The notes below the pieces were generated by a model. It did no database searches. It had not been told where the DNA came from and saw only the letters and a program-made list of their open reading frames with translations. Positions 31,487-39,805 of a stretch of DNA of 48,658 bases are shown piece by piece (within the stretch, counting starts at the first letter, position 1; each line of letters opens with the position of its first letter). The stretch comes from Trebonia sp035571275 (GTDB lineage: Bacteria; Actinomycetota; Actinomycetes; Streptosporangiales; Streptosporangiaceae), in assembly GCA_035571275.1 (NCBI GenBank), contig DATMKQ010000045.1, positions 1 to 48,658 on the forward strand, written 5' to 3'. The position numbers were made by a program, and so were the translations under genes.

Positions 31487-33058
31487 CTAAGAGGCCTGCT
31501 GCGTGGTCTCGGCCGGGACTTCCACGATCACCTCGCGGATGACCTCGCGCGCGGTGTCCAGGGAGATCTCACGACCGCCCCGGGTGCGGCGCCTGCGCCT
31601 GCTGCGCGCCGGCGCGTCGTCGCGGCCGGCCGCCTCGCCGGTGTCCCGCCCGCCCCTTGTTTCGCGGACGCCCGCGTCGTCGCGTGACCCGCCGGTCTTG
31701 CTCCTTGTGCGTGTCCGGCTTCGCGGGGACCTGGTGCGGCCGGTCTCACCAAGGTCTTCTTCCGCCTCGGCCGCGAGCCCGGCCCTGGCCCGCATCGCGC
31801 GCGGCAGGGTGCCGGTGACGCCCGGCGGGATGGACAGCTCGGTGTACAGGTGCTCCGAGGTGGAATAGGTCTCCACGGGTTCGGGCTGACCAAGGCCGAG
31901 CGCGTCGTTGATGAGCTTCCAGCGGTGCATGTCGCGCCAGTCCACGAACGTCACGGCGACACCAGCCCGGCCGGCCCGGCCGGTGCGACCGATCCGGTGC
32001 ACGTAGGCCTTTTCGTCGTCGGGGCACTCGTAGTTGACGACGTGGGTTACGTCGTCAACGTCGATGCCCCGGGCCGCCACGTCGGTGGCGACGAGCACGT
32101 CGACCTTGCCGCCGCGGAACGCGCGCAGTGCGCGTTCGCGCTGCGCCTGGCCGAGGTCACCGTGCACGGTCGCGACCGCGAACCCGCGGTCGCCGAGCGC
32201 GGTCGCCACCTGGTCGGCCGCCCGCTTGGTCTGGCAGAACACCATGGACAGCCCGCGGTCCTTGGCCTGCAGGACCCTCGCGAGCACCTCGATCCTGTCG
32301 AGCTGGTGCGTCCGGTAGACGTGCTGCCTGGTGAGCGGCGGCGGTGCCGCCTCGTCCGGCTCTTCCGCCCGGATGTTCGTCGGCCGCCGCATGTGGCGGC
32401 GGGCAAGCGTGACGACCTCGCCCGGCATCGTCGCCGAGAACAGCATGGTCTGCCGGTCATCGGGAGTTAGCCGCAGCAGTCGCTCGACGTCCGGCAGGAA
32501 GCCGAGGTCGAGCATCTTGTCCGCCTCGTCAAGGACGAGGGTGCGGATCCGGCCGAGGTCCAGGTTCTTGCGGTCCGCGAGGTCGAGCAGTCGCCCCGGG
32601 GTGCCCACCACGATGTCGGTGCCGGCCTTGAGGCCGTCGAGCTGCGGCTCGTAGGCGCGGCCGCCGTATACGGTGAGCACACGCGCTCCGAGGTGAAGCC
32701 CGGCCTGGCTGATATCCTCGGCCACCTGGACGGCAAGTTCCCTGGTGGGGACGACCACCAGCGCCGACGGCGCCTTGATGGTGCGGTCCGCCGCGAACGT
32801 GGTGGCCAGCCGGTGCAGCATCGGGATGCCGAATGCGAGCGTCTTGCCTGTGCCGGTACGTGCCTGCCCGATGATGTCCTGGCCGTCGATCGCCAGCGGC
32901 AGCGTGAGCGCCTGGATCGGGAAAGATGTGACGATGCCGACGGCTTCGAGCGCGGTGCAGATAATTTCGTCGACGCCCAGGTCGCGGAACGGCGCTCCAT
33001 GTGACACCCCGGCAACCGGGGTGTTCGCTGGCGCCTCGTCGTCGGCCTCGGGCGGCAT
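31487..33058 (-). CDS. DEAD-box ATP-dependent RNA helicase
   Basis: This encodes about 523 residues with all superfamily 2 helicase motifs in order: Q-motif SFPIQALTLP, Walker A ARTGTGKT, PTRELA, TPGRLL, DEAD (VLDEADKMLDLGF), SAT (FSATMP), ATDVAARGIDV, and HRIGRTGRAG. The C-terminal tail is rich in Arg, Ser, Thr and Gly and probably binds RNA, as in RhlE/CsdA-type proteins. ATG 33058 (MPPEADDE) is the first regular start. A CTG codon at 33073, five nt after GGAGG, would add LTTQA and may be the true start. An open frame to 33592 is not supported. The alpha/beta hydrolase follows closely. Confidence 0.93.
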   Translation of the reverse strand: MPPEADDEAPANTPVAGVSHGAPFRDLGVDEIICTALEAVGIVTSFPIQALTLPLAIDGQDIIGQARTGTGKTLAFGIPMLHRLATTFAADRTIKAPSALVVVPTRELAVQVAEDISQAGLHLGARVLTVYGGRAYEPQLDGLKAGTDIVVGTPGRLLDLADRKNLDLGRIRTLVLDEADKMLDLGFLPDVERLLRLTPDDRQTMLFSATMPGEVVTLARRHMRRPTNIRAEEPDEAAPPPLTRQHVYRTHQLDRIEVLARVLQAKDRGLSMVFCQTKRAADQVATALGDRGFAVATVHGDLGQAQRERALRAFRGGKVDVLVATDVAARGIDVDDVTHVVNYECPDDEKAYVHRIGRTGRAGRAGVAVTFVDWRDMHRWKLINDALGLGQPEPVETYSTSEHLYTELSIPPGVTGTLPRAMRARAGLAAEAEEDLGETGRTRSPRSRTRTRSKTGGSRDDAGVRETRGGRDTGEAAGRDDAPARSRRRRRTRGGREISLDTAREVIREVIVEVPAETTQQAS

Positions 33059-33207
33059 TGCTTGAGTTGTCAGGGGTTCCTCCGTACGCTGACCGCGCGG
33101 CGCCCGCGCCTCCTTCGGGCGCGGCAGCGTCCAGACGGCAGCGTCAATGTCAACGTGAACTGGGATTACGACATTCCATCGCCCAATTGTTACCCACGGT
33201 ACCAGGG

Positions 33208-33444
33208 TTAGGTGATATTGCCGAAGCCGACGCGGCGGGACTGGTCGGAGCCGAATTCCACGAAGGCGATCTTGTCGGCGGGGATGAGCACCCGCCCGCC
33301 CTTCTGGGTGGTCAGCCCGAAGATCGCGGGGCCGTCCTTGGCGCGCAGCGCCGCCATGAGGTCGCGCTCGATCTCTTCCGCGCTCGCGTCGGTGTCTACC
33401 ACGAGCTCTCGCGGTATGGACTGGATCCCGATCTTGACTTCCAC
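33208..33444 (-). CDS. DUF3107 small protein
   Basis: This encodes 78 residues starting VEVKIGIQSIPRELVVDTDA, containing TTQKGGRVLIPADKIAFVEFGS, the layout of actinobacterial DUF3107. These proteins bind neither obvious metals nor DNA, and their role is unknown. GTG 33444 has AAGGAG four nt upstream. It starts 8 nt after the stop of the TetR gene on the same strand, a pairing I recall in related genomes. Longer in-frame extensions lie in the TetR gene. Confidence 0.88.
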   Translation of the reverse strand: MEVKIGIQSIPRELVVDTDASAEEIERDLMAALRAKDGPAIFGLTTQKGGRVLIPADKIAFVEFGSDQSRRVGFGNIT

Positions 33445-33452
33445 GGCGCTCC

Positions 33453-34103
33453 TTATGCGTCGGCGGGTGGCTGCTCCGGCAGGTCCGAGGTGAGCGGCCA
33501 GCCGCTGATTCCCCGCCAGGCCAGCCTGGCCACGAGCTGTTCTGCCGCCTCCCTGGGGATCGTCCCCAGGGTACTGAGCCAGTACCTGGCACTGACCTGA
33601 GCCATGCCGACGAACGCGATGCCGAGCAAGTGCGCCTCGTCGTCGGCCAGCCCGGCGTCTTCTTTGATGACCTGGCTGATCATGTCCGCGCACTCGCGGT
33701 CGGCCATGTCCAGCCGCTCGCGGACCGCCGGATCGTTGAAGTCCGACTCGAATACCAGCCGGAAGGTGCCGCGGTGCTCGGCGACGTACTCGAAGTACGC
33801 GGCAAACGTCGCGTTGACCCGCTGGCGGTTCTCGTTCGTTGAGCGCAGCCCGGTGCGCACAGTGTCGAGCAGGCTCTCGACGCTCTCGTCGAGCAGCGCG
33901 AGATAAAGTTCCTGCTTACCAGGGAAGTGCTGGTAGAGGACCGGCTTGCTGACCCCGGCACGCTCGGCGATCTCGTCCATCGCCGCCGCGTGATAGCCGC
34001 GGGCGACGAAGACCTCCATGGCGGCATCCAGTAGCTGCCGTCGGCGTGCCAGCCTCGGGAGCCGGGTTCCGCGTGGCCGAGCTGCTGATGTGGCGGTCAA
34101 CAT
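33453..34103 (-). CDS. TetR-family transcriptional regulator
   Basis: This encodes 216 residues. The N-terminal HTH reads RRQLLDAAMEVFVARGYHAAAMDEIAERAGVSKPVLYQHFPGKQELYLALL, a canonical TetR domain at about residues 20-70. The C-terminal ligand domain runs to about residue 205. ATG 34103 is used (MLTATSAARPRGTRL). It is followed 8 nt later by DUF3107. The ligand and target are unknown; DUF3107 may be co-regulated. Confidence 0.93.
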   Translation of the reverse strand: MLTATSAARPRGTRLPRLARRRQLLDAAMEVFVARGYHAAAMDEIAERAGVSKPVLYQHFPGKQELYLALLDESVESLLDTVRTGLRSTNENRQRVNATFAAYFEYVAEHRGTFRLVFESDFNDPAVRERLDMADRECADMISQVIKEDAGLADDEAHLLGIAFVGMAQVSARYWLSTLGTIPREAAEQLVARLAWRGISGWPLTSDLPEQPPADA

Positions 34104-34188
34104 ATTCTCCGGATTCGGCGACTTCGGTCAGGAATTCAGTCAGTCGCATTCGATTCATGGTAGGACAACGGCGCGGCGCTTCCGGCCG

Positions 34189-34356
34189 CTAGCGGTAGTC
34201 CTCATCGTCGTAGCCGATGTCACGGACCTGCTCGGCCGCGTCGGCCTCGTCTACTTCAAACGGGAGTTCTTGCAGCTCCGCGTCCTCTTCGTCGGGAACC
34301 TCGCGGGCCTGCTCCGCGGCGTCTTCGTCGGGTGTCTCCATGCCTATTTCGCTCAA
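34189..34356 (-). CDS. Small acidic protein (55 aa)
   Basis: A 55-residue frame on the minus strand, shorter than the other genes, starts at TTG 34356 seven nt after GGAGG. It reads MSEIGMETPDEDAAEQAREV, then a run of acidic residues, and ends GYDDEDYR. It is about one third Asp/Glu. Similar short acidic actinobacterial proteins ending in DEDYR-like residues exist. The function is unknown. An ATG start (34341) would give 50 residues. The strong Shine-Dalgarno and codon use support it. It lies upstream of the TetR gene on the same strand. Confidence 0.72.
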   Translation of the reverse strand: MSEIGMETPDEDAAEQAREVPDEEDAELQELPFEVDEADAAEQVRDIGYDDEDYR

Positions 34357-34601
34357 CGCTAGACCTCCGTGTCCTCGTCCGAACCTTCCGGACCAGCCGC
34401 CACCGCGTACAGCTCGACCTACCCCGCATCGTGGGTGTTATGTCGCACCCGGTCGCTCCCCTCGTTGGTCATCATCTCAGCCGGGCGGGGATCGGCCGGC
34501 TGACTTATCGGTAAAAAGTCACCTTCGAATGTATTGCCGAAAAGGGAAATACGGACAAGTTGCAAGTATCAGTGTGCGCGCAACGTGGGTAATGAAAGAG
34601 C

Positions 34602-35594
34602 ATGCGTAGCATCTGGGCCGGGGCGATCTCGTTCGGCTTGGTCGTGATCCCGGTCAAGCTCTACACCGCCACCGAGCAGCGCGACGTGTCGTTCCGTCAG
34701 GTGCACCGTGAGGACGGCGGGCGGATACAGTTCCGCCGGTTCTGTTCGGTGGACGGCGAGGAGGTGCCGTACTCCGACATTGCCAAGGGGTACGAGCTCG
34801 CCACCGGCGACGTCGTGGTGCTCACCGACGACGACCTGAAGGATCTGCCGCTCGCCACCGCGCACCGCATCGACGTGCTGCAATTCGCCCCGGCCGGGCA
34901 GCTTGACCCCATCCTCGCCAACAAGGCCTACTATCTGGAACCTGAGCCCGCCGGGGTGCGCGCCTACGCGCTGTTCCGGGACGCGCTGGAACGGTCCGGC
35001 CGGGTAGCGGTGGCCAAGGTGGCCATCAGGCAACGCGAGGCGCTCGCGGCGCTGCGGGTGCGGGAGGGAGTGCTGGTGCTGGAGACCCTGCTCTGGCCGG
35101 ATGAGATCCGAACCCCGGACTTCAAGTTCCTGGACGAGGACGTGGACGTGCGGCCGCAGGAGCTCAAGATGGCCGCCTCGCTGATCGACTCGATGACCGA
35201 GGACTTCGACCCGGCGGTGTACCACGACACGTACCGCGAAGCGCTTGAGTCGCTCATCCAGGCGAAGATCGAGGGCAACGAGGTTGTCCGCCCGGCAGGC
35301 ACCCTCCCCTCGCCAGAGAAGCCGTCCGGGCCTGCCGACCTGACCGAGACGCTGCGCGCCAGCGTCGAGGCGGCGAAGGCCAGCCGAAGCCAGGACGACG
35401 CCGCCAGCGGGTCAGGAAGGGCGGGCGGGTCGGGAAGGGCCGGCGGGTCAGGAAGGGCCAGCGGGTCGGGAAGGGCCGGCGGCTCGGGAAAGCCGGGGGG
35501 GTCGGGAAAGACGGAGGCCAAGCCGGCCGCGCGGGCGAAGCAGGACACGCAGGGCAAGCCGGCCGCCTCCTCGCGCCGCAAGAAGTCGGCATGA
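34602..35594 (+). CDS. ku: DNA end-binding protein Ku
   Basis: This 330-residue bacterial Ku forms a ring around DNA ends and recruits ligase in non-homologous end joining. It opens with MRSIWAGAISFGLVVIPVKLYTATEQRDVSFRQVHREDG, the strongly conserved family start. The core runs to about residue 255 (ALESLIQAKIEGNEVVRP). The tail (residues about 265-330) is repeated Gly-Ser-Gly-Arg/Lys units ending in KQDTQGKPAASSRRKKSA, a basic extension typical of DNA-binding tails. The start is ATG 34602. No LigD is in the window, so the partner ligase lies elsewhere. Its stop overlaps the next gene by ATGA. Confidence 0.95.
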   Translation: MRSIWAGAISFGLVVIPVKLYTATEQRDVSFRQVHREDGGRIQFRRFCSVDGEEVPYSDIAKGYELATGDVVVLTDDDLKDLPLATAHRIDVLQFAPAGQLDPILANKAYYLEPEPAGVRAYALFRDALERSGRVAVAKVAIRQREALAALRVREGVLVLETLLWPDEIRTPDFKFLDEDVDVRPQELKMAASLIDSMTEDFDPAVYHDTYREALESLIQAKIEGNEVVRPAGTLPSPEKPSGPADLTETLRASVEAAKASRSQDDAASGSGRAGGSGRAGGSGRASGSGRAGGSGKPGGSGKTEAKPAARAKQDTQGKPAASSRRKKSA

Positions 35595-36586
35595 GTTCAC
35601 TGCCTCCCGCCCAACCTCACCCACCCGACCAAAACCACTCGCCAATCCCGCACTGGCCCGGCCGACTGATGCCAATCAGCGACGGGCGGCAGGTGTACGT
35701 GGCGGAGACACCACGGTCCGTTCCGGATGAAAATAAAGAGCCTGTGCTGTGCGTACACGGGATGTCGGGTGCGGCGACCAACTGGACCGACTTCATGGCC
35801 GAACTCATCCCTGACTTCCGGTGCACAGCGGTCGACCTGCCCGGTTCTGGCTTCTCGCCGCCGCCGCGGACCACGGCCGGGTATTCGATTAAGGCGCTCG
35901 CCGGCACCGTGACCAGCCTGATCGAGGCGCTCGGCGACGGCCAGGTGCACCTGGTGGGCAACTCAATGGGCGGCGCCGTGTGCATCAGGGCCGCGGCGAG
36001 CCGTCCCGACCTGGTGCGCACCCTGACACTGGTCTCACCGGTGCTGCCCGACCGCCTGGTCCGCCCGGATTTGATCCGGTTCCCGCTGGTCGCGCTGCCG
36101 GTCGTCGGCGACTGGCTGATGCGCAGGACCGAGCAGATACCGGCGGAGAACCGCGTGGCGGGGGTCGTCACGACCTGCTACTACGACCCGGGCGCCGTGC
36201 ATCCCGAGCGGTTCAGCCTCGAGGTGGCCGAGCTGAAGCGCAAGGACAGCCTCGGCTACTCGCACCAGACGCTGAGCCGCGCCGCGCGCACGATCGTGGC
36301 GGAGCACCTGCGCCCGCGGCGATACTCGCTGTGGCGGGCGGCGGATCAGATTCCTGTCCCCGTTCTGGTCCTGTTCGGCCGCCATGACCGGCTGGTGAAC
36401 CCCAGGCTGGCCGCCCCCGCGGCGCGCGCCTTCAGGAACGCGAGCGTGTTGGTGCTGCCCCGCACCGGGCACGTGGCGCAGATGGAACATCCAGCCCTTG
36501 TGGCGGCGCGGTTCCGTGAGATGGTGGATGGGGGAATGCCGGAAGCTTCGGACCGGTTGTCGCCTGACGAAGTCCCCTCAACCTGA
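35591..36586 (+). CDS. Alpha/beta-fold hydrolase
   Basis: This encodes 331 residues. HGMSGAATNWTDFM forms the oxyanion region. The nucleophile elbow reads HLVGNSMGGAVCIRAA (G-N-S-M-G-G). The catalytic Asp is probably in LFGRHDRLVNPRLA and the His in TGHVAQMEHPAL. The first 35 residues are Pro/His/Gln-rich. ATG 35591 overlaps the ku stop (ATGA), so translation is likely coupled. The substrate is unknown; the fold is close to the MhpC/haloalkane dehalogenase group. The moeZ start is 12 nt past the stop. Confidence 0.87.
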   Translation: MSSLPPAQPHPPDQNHSPIPHWPGRLMPISDGRQVYVAETPRSVPDENKEPVLCVHGMSGAATNWTDFMAELIPDFRCTAVDLPGSGFSPPPRTTAGYSIKALAGTVTSLIEALGDGQVHLVGNSMGGAVCIRAAASRPDLVRTLTLVSPVLPDRLVRPDLIRFPLVALPVVGDWLMRRTEQIPAENRVAGVVTTCYYDPGAVHPERFSLEVAELKRKDSLGYSHQTLSRAARTIVAEHLRPRRYSLWRAADQIPVPVLVLFGRHDRLVNPRLAAPAARAFRNASVLVLPRTGHVAQMEHPALVAARFREMVDGGMPEASDRLSPDEVPST

Positions 36587-36598
36587 TGGAGTTTCCCA

Positions 36599-37777
36599 GT
36601 GTCGCTGCCACCGCTCGTTGAACCGGCCGCGGATCTGTCGGTCGACGAGGTCAAGCGCTACTCGCGCCACCTGATCATCCCGGACGTCGGTATGGCCGGT
36701 CAGAAGCGCCTGAAGAACGCGAAGGTGCTAGTCGTCGGCGCGGGCGGCCTCGGTTCGCCGGCGCTGCTCTACCTGGCGGCGGCGGGCGTCGGGACCCTCG
36801 GCATCGTGGACTTCGACACGGTGGATGAGTCGAACCTGCAGCGCCAGATCATCCACGGGGTCTCCGACGTGGGCAAGTCGAAGGCGGAGTCCGCGAAGGA
36901 ATCGATCGCGGAGATCAACCCGTACGTGAACGTCATCCTGCACAAGGACCGGCTCGACTCATCGAACGTGATGGAGATCTTCGCCGGCTACGACCTGATC
37001 GTGGACGGGACCGACAACTTCGCCACCAGGTACCTGGTCAACGACGCGTGCGTGCTGCTGCACAAGCCGTACGTCTGGGGCTCCATCTACCGGTTCGATG
37101 GCCAGGCGAGCGTGTTCTGGGCGGATTACGGGCCGTGCTACCGCTGCCTGTACCCGGAGCCCCCGCCACCCGGCATGGTCCCGTCCTGCGCCGAGGGCGG
37201 CGTGCTCGGCGTGCTGTGCGCCTCGATCGGGTCGATCCAGGTGAACGAGGCGATCAAGCTCATCACCGGGATCGGCGAGCCGCTGGCCGGGCGCCTGATG
37301 ATTTACGACGCCCTGGAGATGTCGTACCGCACCGTCAAGGTGAACAAGGACCCCGAGTGCGCGGTCTGCGGCAAGAACCCGACGGTCACCGAGCTGATCG
37401 ACTACGACGCGTTCTGCGGCGCGGTCTCCGAGGAGGCGACGGAAGCCGCGGCAGGCTCGACGATCACCGCGACGGACCTGAAGGACATGCTGGACCGCGG
37501 CGACAACATCTTCCTGGTGGACGTGCGCGAGCCGAACGAGTACGAGATCGTCTCTATCCCGGGCGCGACGCTGATCCCCAAGGGCGAGTTCCTTTCCGGC
37601 GCGGCGCTTGAGCAGCTGCCCCAGGACAAGCGCGTCGTCCTGCACTGCAAAAGCGGCGCGCGCAGCGCCGAGTGCCTGGCGATCGTGAAGAACGCGGGCT
37701 TCTCCGACGCGGTACACGTCGGCGGCGGCGTGCTCGCCTGGGTCAATCAGGTAGATCCCAGCCTCCCGTCGTACTAA
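36599..37777 (+). CDS. moeZ: Adenylyltransferase/sulfurtransferase MoeZ (ThiF-rhodanese)
   Basis: This 392-residue two-domain enzyme activates the C-terminus of ubiquitin-like sulfur carriers (MoaD, ThiS, CysO) as adenylates and loads sulfur. The ThiF domain has the ATP loop VVGAGGLGSPALLYLAAAG, the EF-like RHLIIPDVGMAGQKRL start, and zinc cysteines CYRC and CAVC. The rhodanese domain starts near residue 290 with VDVREPNEYEIVSIPGATLIP, and its active Cys is in LHCKSGARSAECL. GTG 36599 is the start. It would act in molybdopterin, thiamine or cysteine sulfur pathways; no such biosynthetic genes are nearby. Confidence 0.94.
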   Translation: MSLPPLVEPAADLSVDEVKRYSRHLIIPDVGMAGQKRLKNAKVLVVGAGGLGSPALLYLAAAGVGTLGIVDFDTVDESNLQRQIIHGVSDVGKSKAESAKESIAEINPYVNVILHKDRLDSSNVMEIFAGYDLIVDGTDNFATRYLVNDACVLLHKPYVWGSIYRFDGQASVFWADYGPCYRCLYPEPPPPGMVPSCAEGGVLGVLCASIGSIQVNEAIKLITGIGEPLAGRLMIYDALEMSYRTVKVNKDPECAVCGKNPTVTELIDYDAFCGAVSEEATEAAAGSTITATDLKDMLDRGDNIFLVDVREPNEYEIVSIPGATLIPKGEFLSGAALEQLPQDKRVVLHCKSGARSAECLAIVKNAGFSDAVHVGGGVLAWVNQVDPSLPSY

Positions 37778-37951
37778 GCCGCACCACCGCCACCCCAGCG
37801 CCCCTCACCGCCACCCCACCGCCCCACCGCGACCCGGATGAATGGCCCGTACAGCTTGCTATTGCCAGATGAACGGGCCATCCATCTGGGTAGCCGTTTG
37901 CGTTTCTTGTGGCGCGAGCGTGGTAAGTCCCAGAACGTGAAGGGTGACCGG

Positions 37952-38164
37952 GTGGAGATCGTCGTCGATACCGGCGACGGGACCCGGACCTATGAGGTCG
38001 CGGCGACGCGAGCCGGGCGCCGGGTTGAGGTGAGCACCGGCCGGGGCATCGTCGAGGTCAGCGAAGTCACCAGGACGGGCACGGCCGTGCGGACCGCGCG
38101 GTTCATGGCCAGCCGTGTCGTCGCGCTAGTCGAGCACCCGGCCGACACGAGCGCCGCCGATTGA
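37952..38164 (+). CDS. Small hypothetical protein
   Basis: A 70-residue frame from GTG 37952 reads VEIVVDTGDGTRTYEVAATR, then AGRRVEVSTGRGIVEVSEVTRTGTAVRTARFMASRVVALVEHPAD. It is mostly beta-strand-like with a conserved-looking RTARFMASRVVALVEH. GAAGGGTG lies about six nt before the GTG. A longer frame from 37838 or an alternative GTG 37937 is possible. The N-terminal extension has no obvious similarity. I do not recognise a named family. It is downstream of moeZ in the same direction but 174 nt away. Confidence 0.6.
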   Translation: MEIVVDTGDGTRTYEVAATRAGRRVEVSTGRGIVEVSEVTRTGTAVRTARFMASRVVALVEHPADTSAAD

Positions 38165-38377
38165 GAGCACGCCGACAGCGCGCCGTCGAGCGCGGAATCG
38201 AGCGCGGCTTGCTCGTAGTGTCCCTCCACCCTTCGACGCGCACGCAACGCATTCCCGAATCGGAGCACCAGGCACAGGCACACCACCGCGCACATCCGCC
38301 GCAGCGTACAGTCCCTGACGCCTCGGTGGTACGGCGCGTTCGCAGGCACCCAACCCGCAGCGACGGGGCCGCGGCAA

Positions 38378-38403
38378 CGTGTGGGTGCAAGCGTGTGGGT
38401 GCA
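38378..38403 (+). repeat. 14-bp period direct repeat before manA
   Basis: CGTGTGGGTGCA occurs at 38378-38389 and again at 38392-38403, period 14, ending 13 nt before the manA start. The surrounding 252 nt (38165-38416) show no convincing gene. It may be an operator or a slippage product. Confidence 0.5.
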
Positions 38404-38416
38404 CTAGCATGCGCGC

Positions 38417-39622
38417 GTGGATCTTCTTGAGCCGAGAGTGCAGCCCTACGCGTGGGGGTCATACACCGTGATCGCCGAACTCCAGGGCCGCCCGGCCCCG
38501 ACCGCGCAGCCGGAGGCGGAGCTGTGGATGGGCGCGCACCCTTCCGCGCCCTCAGGTGTCGAGCGAGGCGGCGGCCACACGACGCTGGACGCCGTGATCG
38601 CCGCGGACCCGGTCGGCGAGCTTGGCGCGCCATGCGCGGAGCGGTTCGGCGGTCGGCTGCCGTTCCTGCTCAAGGTGCTCGCCGCCGAGCAGGCGCTGTC
38701 CATCCAGGTGCACCCCTCGCGAGAGCAGGCCGAAGCGGGGTATCGCGCGGAGAACGAGCGCGGGCTCGCGCCCGGCGACAAGGCTCGCAACTACGTCGAT
38801 GACTGGCCGAAGCCAGAGATTCTCTGCGCGCTGACCCCGTTCGAGGTGCTCGCGGGCATGCGGCCAGCGGCGGACGCCGCCGCGCTGCTGCGCGCGCTCG
38901 AGGTCCCCGAGCTCGAGCCGGTGGCGCACGGCCTGGCAGCGGCCGGCGGGGCGGCCCCCGCCGCGCTGACCGAGGCGCTGGGCGCCATCCTGACGTGGCC
39001 CGCGGCGACCAGTGCCGCGCTTGTCGCCGCGGTGACCGCGGCCTGCGGTCGGCTGGCCGCGCAGGACGGGCCGTACGCCGCCGCCTGCGCCGCGACCGTG
39101 CGGGTCGCCGCGGAGCACCCGGGCGACCTCGGCGTGGTCGCCGCACTGCTGTTGCGGCACCGGGTGCTGCGGCCGGGCCAGGCAGTGTTCATGCCGGCCG
39201 GGGGATTGCACGCCTACCTGCACGGCACCGGGATCGAGCTGCTCGCCAACTCGGACAACGTCGTGCGCGCGGGACTCACCGGCAAGCACATCGACGTGCC
39301 TGAGCTGCTGAAGCTGACCGACCCCGCGGTCGACGTGCCCGTCATCGTGCCGCGGGCGCTGGGTGACGGGGTGGCCGTCTACGACTCCCCGGCACCGGAG
39401 TTCCGGCTGTTCCGCGCCGAACTAGGGCCGGGCGAGATCGCGCTGCCCGGCGACGGCGCCCGGCTTGTGCTCTGCACCGAGGGCACGATGACGCTACGCG
39501 CCGCGCAGACCGCGCTCAAGGCTGGCCGTGGCGAGTCGTGCTTCGTGTCCGCCGCGGACGGCTTGGTCACCGCGTCCGGACCCGCGGTCATTTACTTCGC
39601 CGCGTGCGGCCTGAACGAATAG
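38417..39622 (+). CDS. manA: Mannose-6-phosphate isomerase, class I
   Basis: This 401-residue zinc enzyme interconverts fructose-6-phosphate and mannose-6-phosphate, supplying mannose for glycans. The start MDLLEPRVQPYAWGSYTVIAELQG and the metal-ligand region LSIQVHPSREQAEAGY are typical. KPEILCALTPFEVLAGM contains another ligand. The late signature is VFMPAGGLHAYLHGTGIELLANSDNVVRAGLTGKHID. It lacks a phosphomannomutase neighbour. GTG 38417 is the start. No damage is visible. Confidence 0.94.
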   Translation: MDLLEPRVQPYAWGSYTVIAELQGRPAPTAQPEAELWMGAHPSAPSGVERGGGHTTLDAVIAADPVGELGAPCAERFGGRLPFLLKVLAAEQALSIQVHPSREQAEAGYRAENERGLAPGDKARNYVDDWPKPEILCALTPFEVLAGMRPAADAAALLRALEVPELEPVAHGLAAAGGAAPAALTEALGAILTWPAATSAALVAAVTAACGRLAAQDGPYAAACAATVRVAAEHPGDLGVVAALLLRHRVLRPGQAVFMPAGGLHAYLHGTGIELLANSDNVVRAGLTGKHIDVPELLKLTDPAVDVPVIVPRALGDGVAVYDSPAPEFRLFRAELGPGEIALPGDGARLVLCTEGTMTLRAAQTALKAGRGESCFVSAADGLVTASGPAVIYFAACGLNE

Positions 39623-39653
39623 ATAGACGTCAATTCTCGAAACATATAGCGAT

Positions 39654-39683
39654 GTGCATTTGCACTTGCATATAAATATGCAA
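39654..39683. promoter_or_regulatory. AT-rich pair of palindromes upstream of a hydrolase gene
   Basis: In the otherwise GC-rich window, 39623-39805 is AT-rich. GTGCA-TT-TGCAC (39654-39665) and TTGCATAT-AA-ATATGCAA (39666-39683) are adjacent inverted repeats, with a further CACGTGCA just downstream. This looks like an operator/promoter region for the downstream hydrolase, or a boundary of foreign DNA. Confidence 0.55.
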
Positions 39684-39805
39684 ATTCACGTGCATTGTAA
39701 TTAGCCGGACATTCATCCAACTTCCGTCTAGTCGCCGCAAACCGGTTCAGTTAACGTGTAATGCGGGGCAATGGAATTGCGCGGCTCTGACGAGCCTGGG
39801 TCGGG

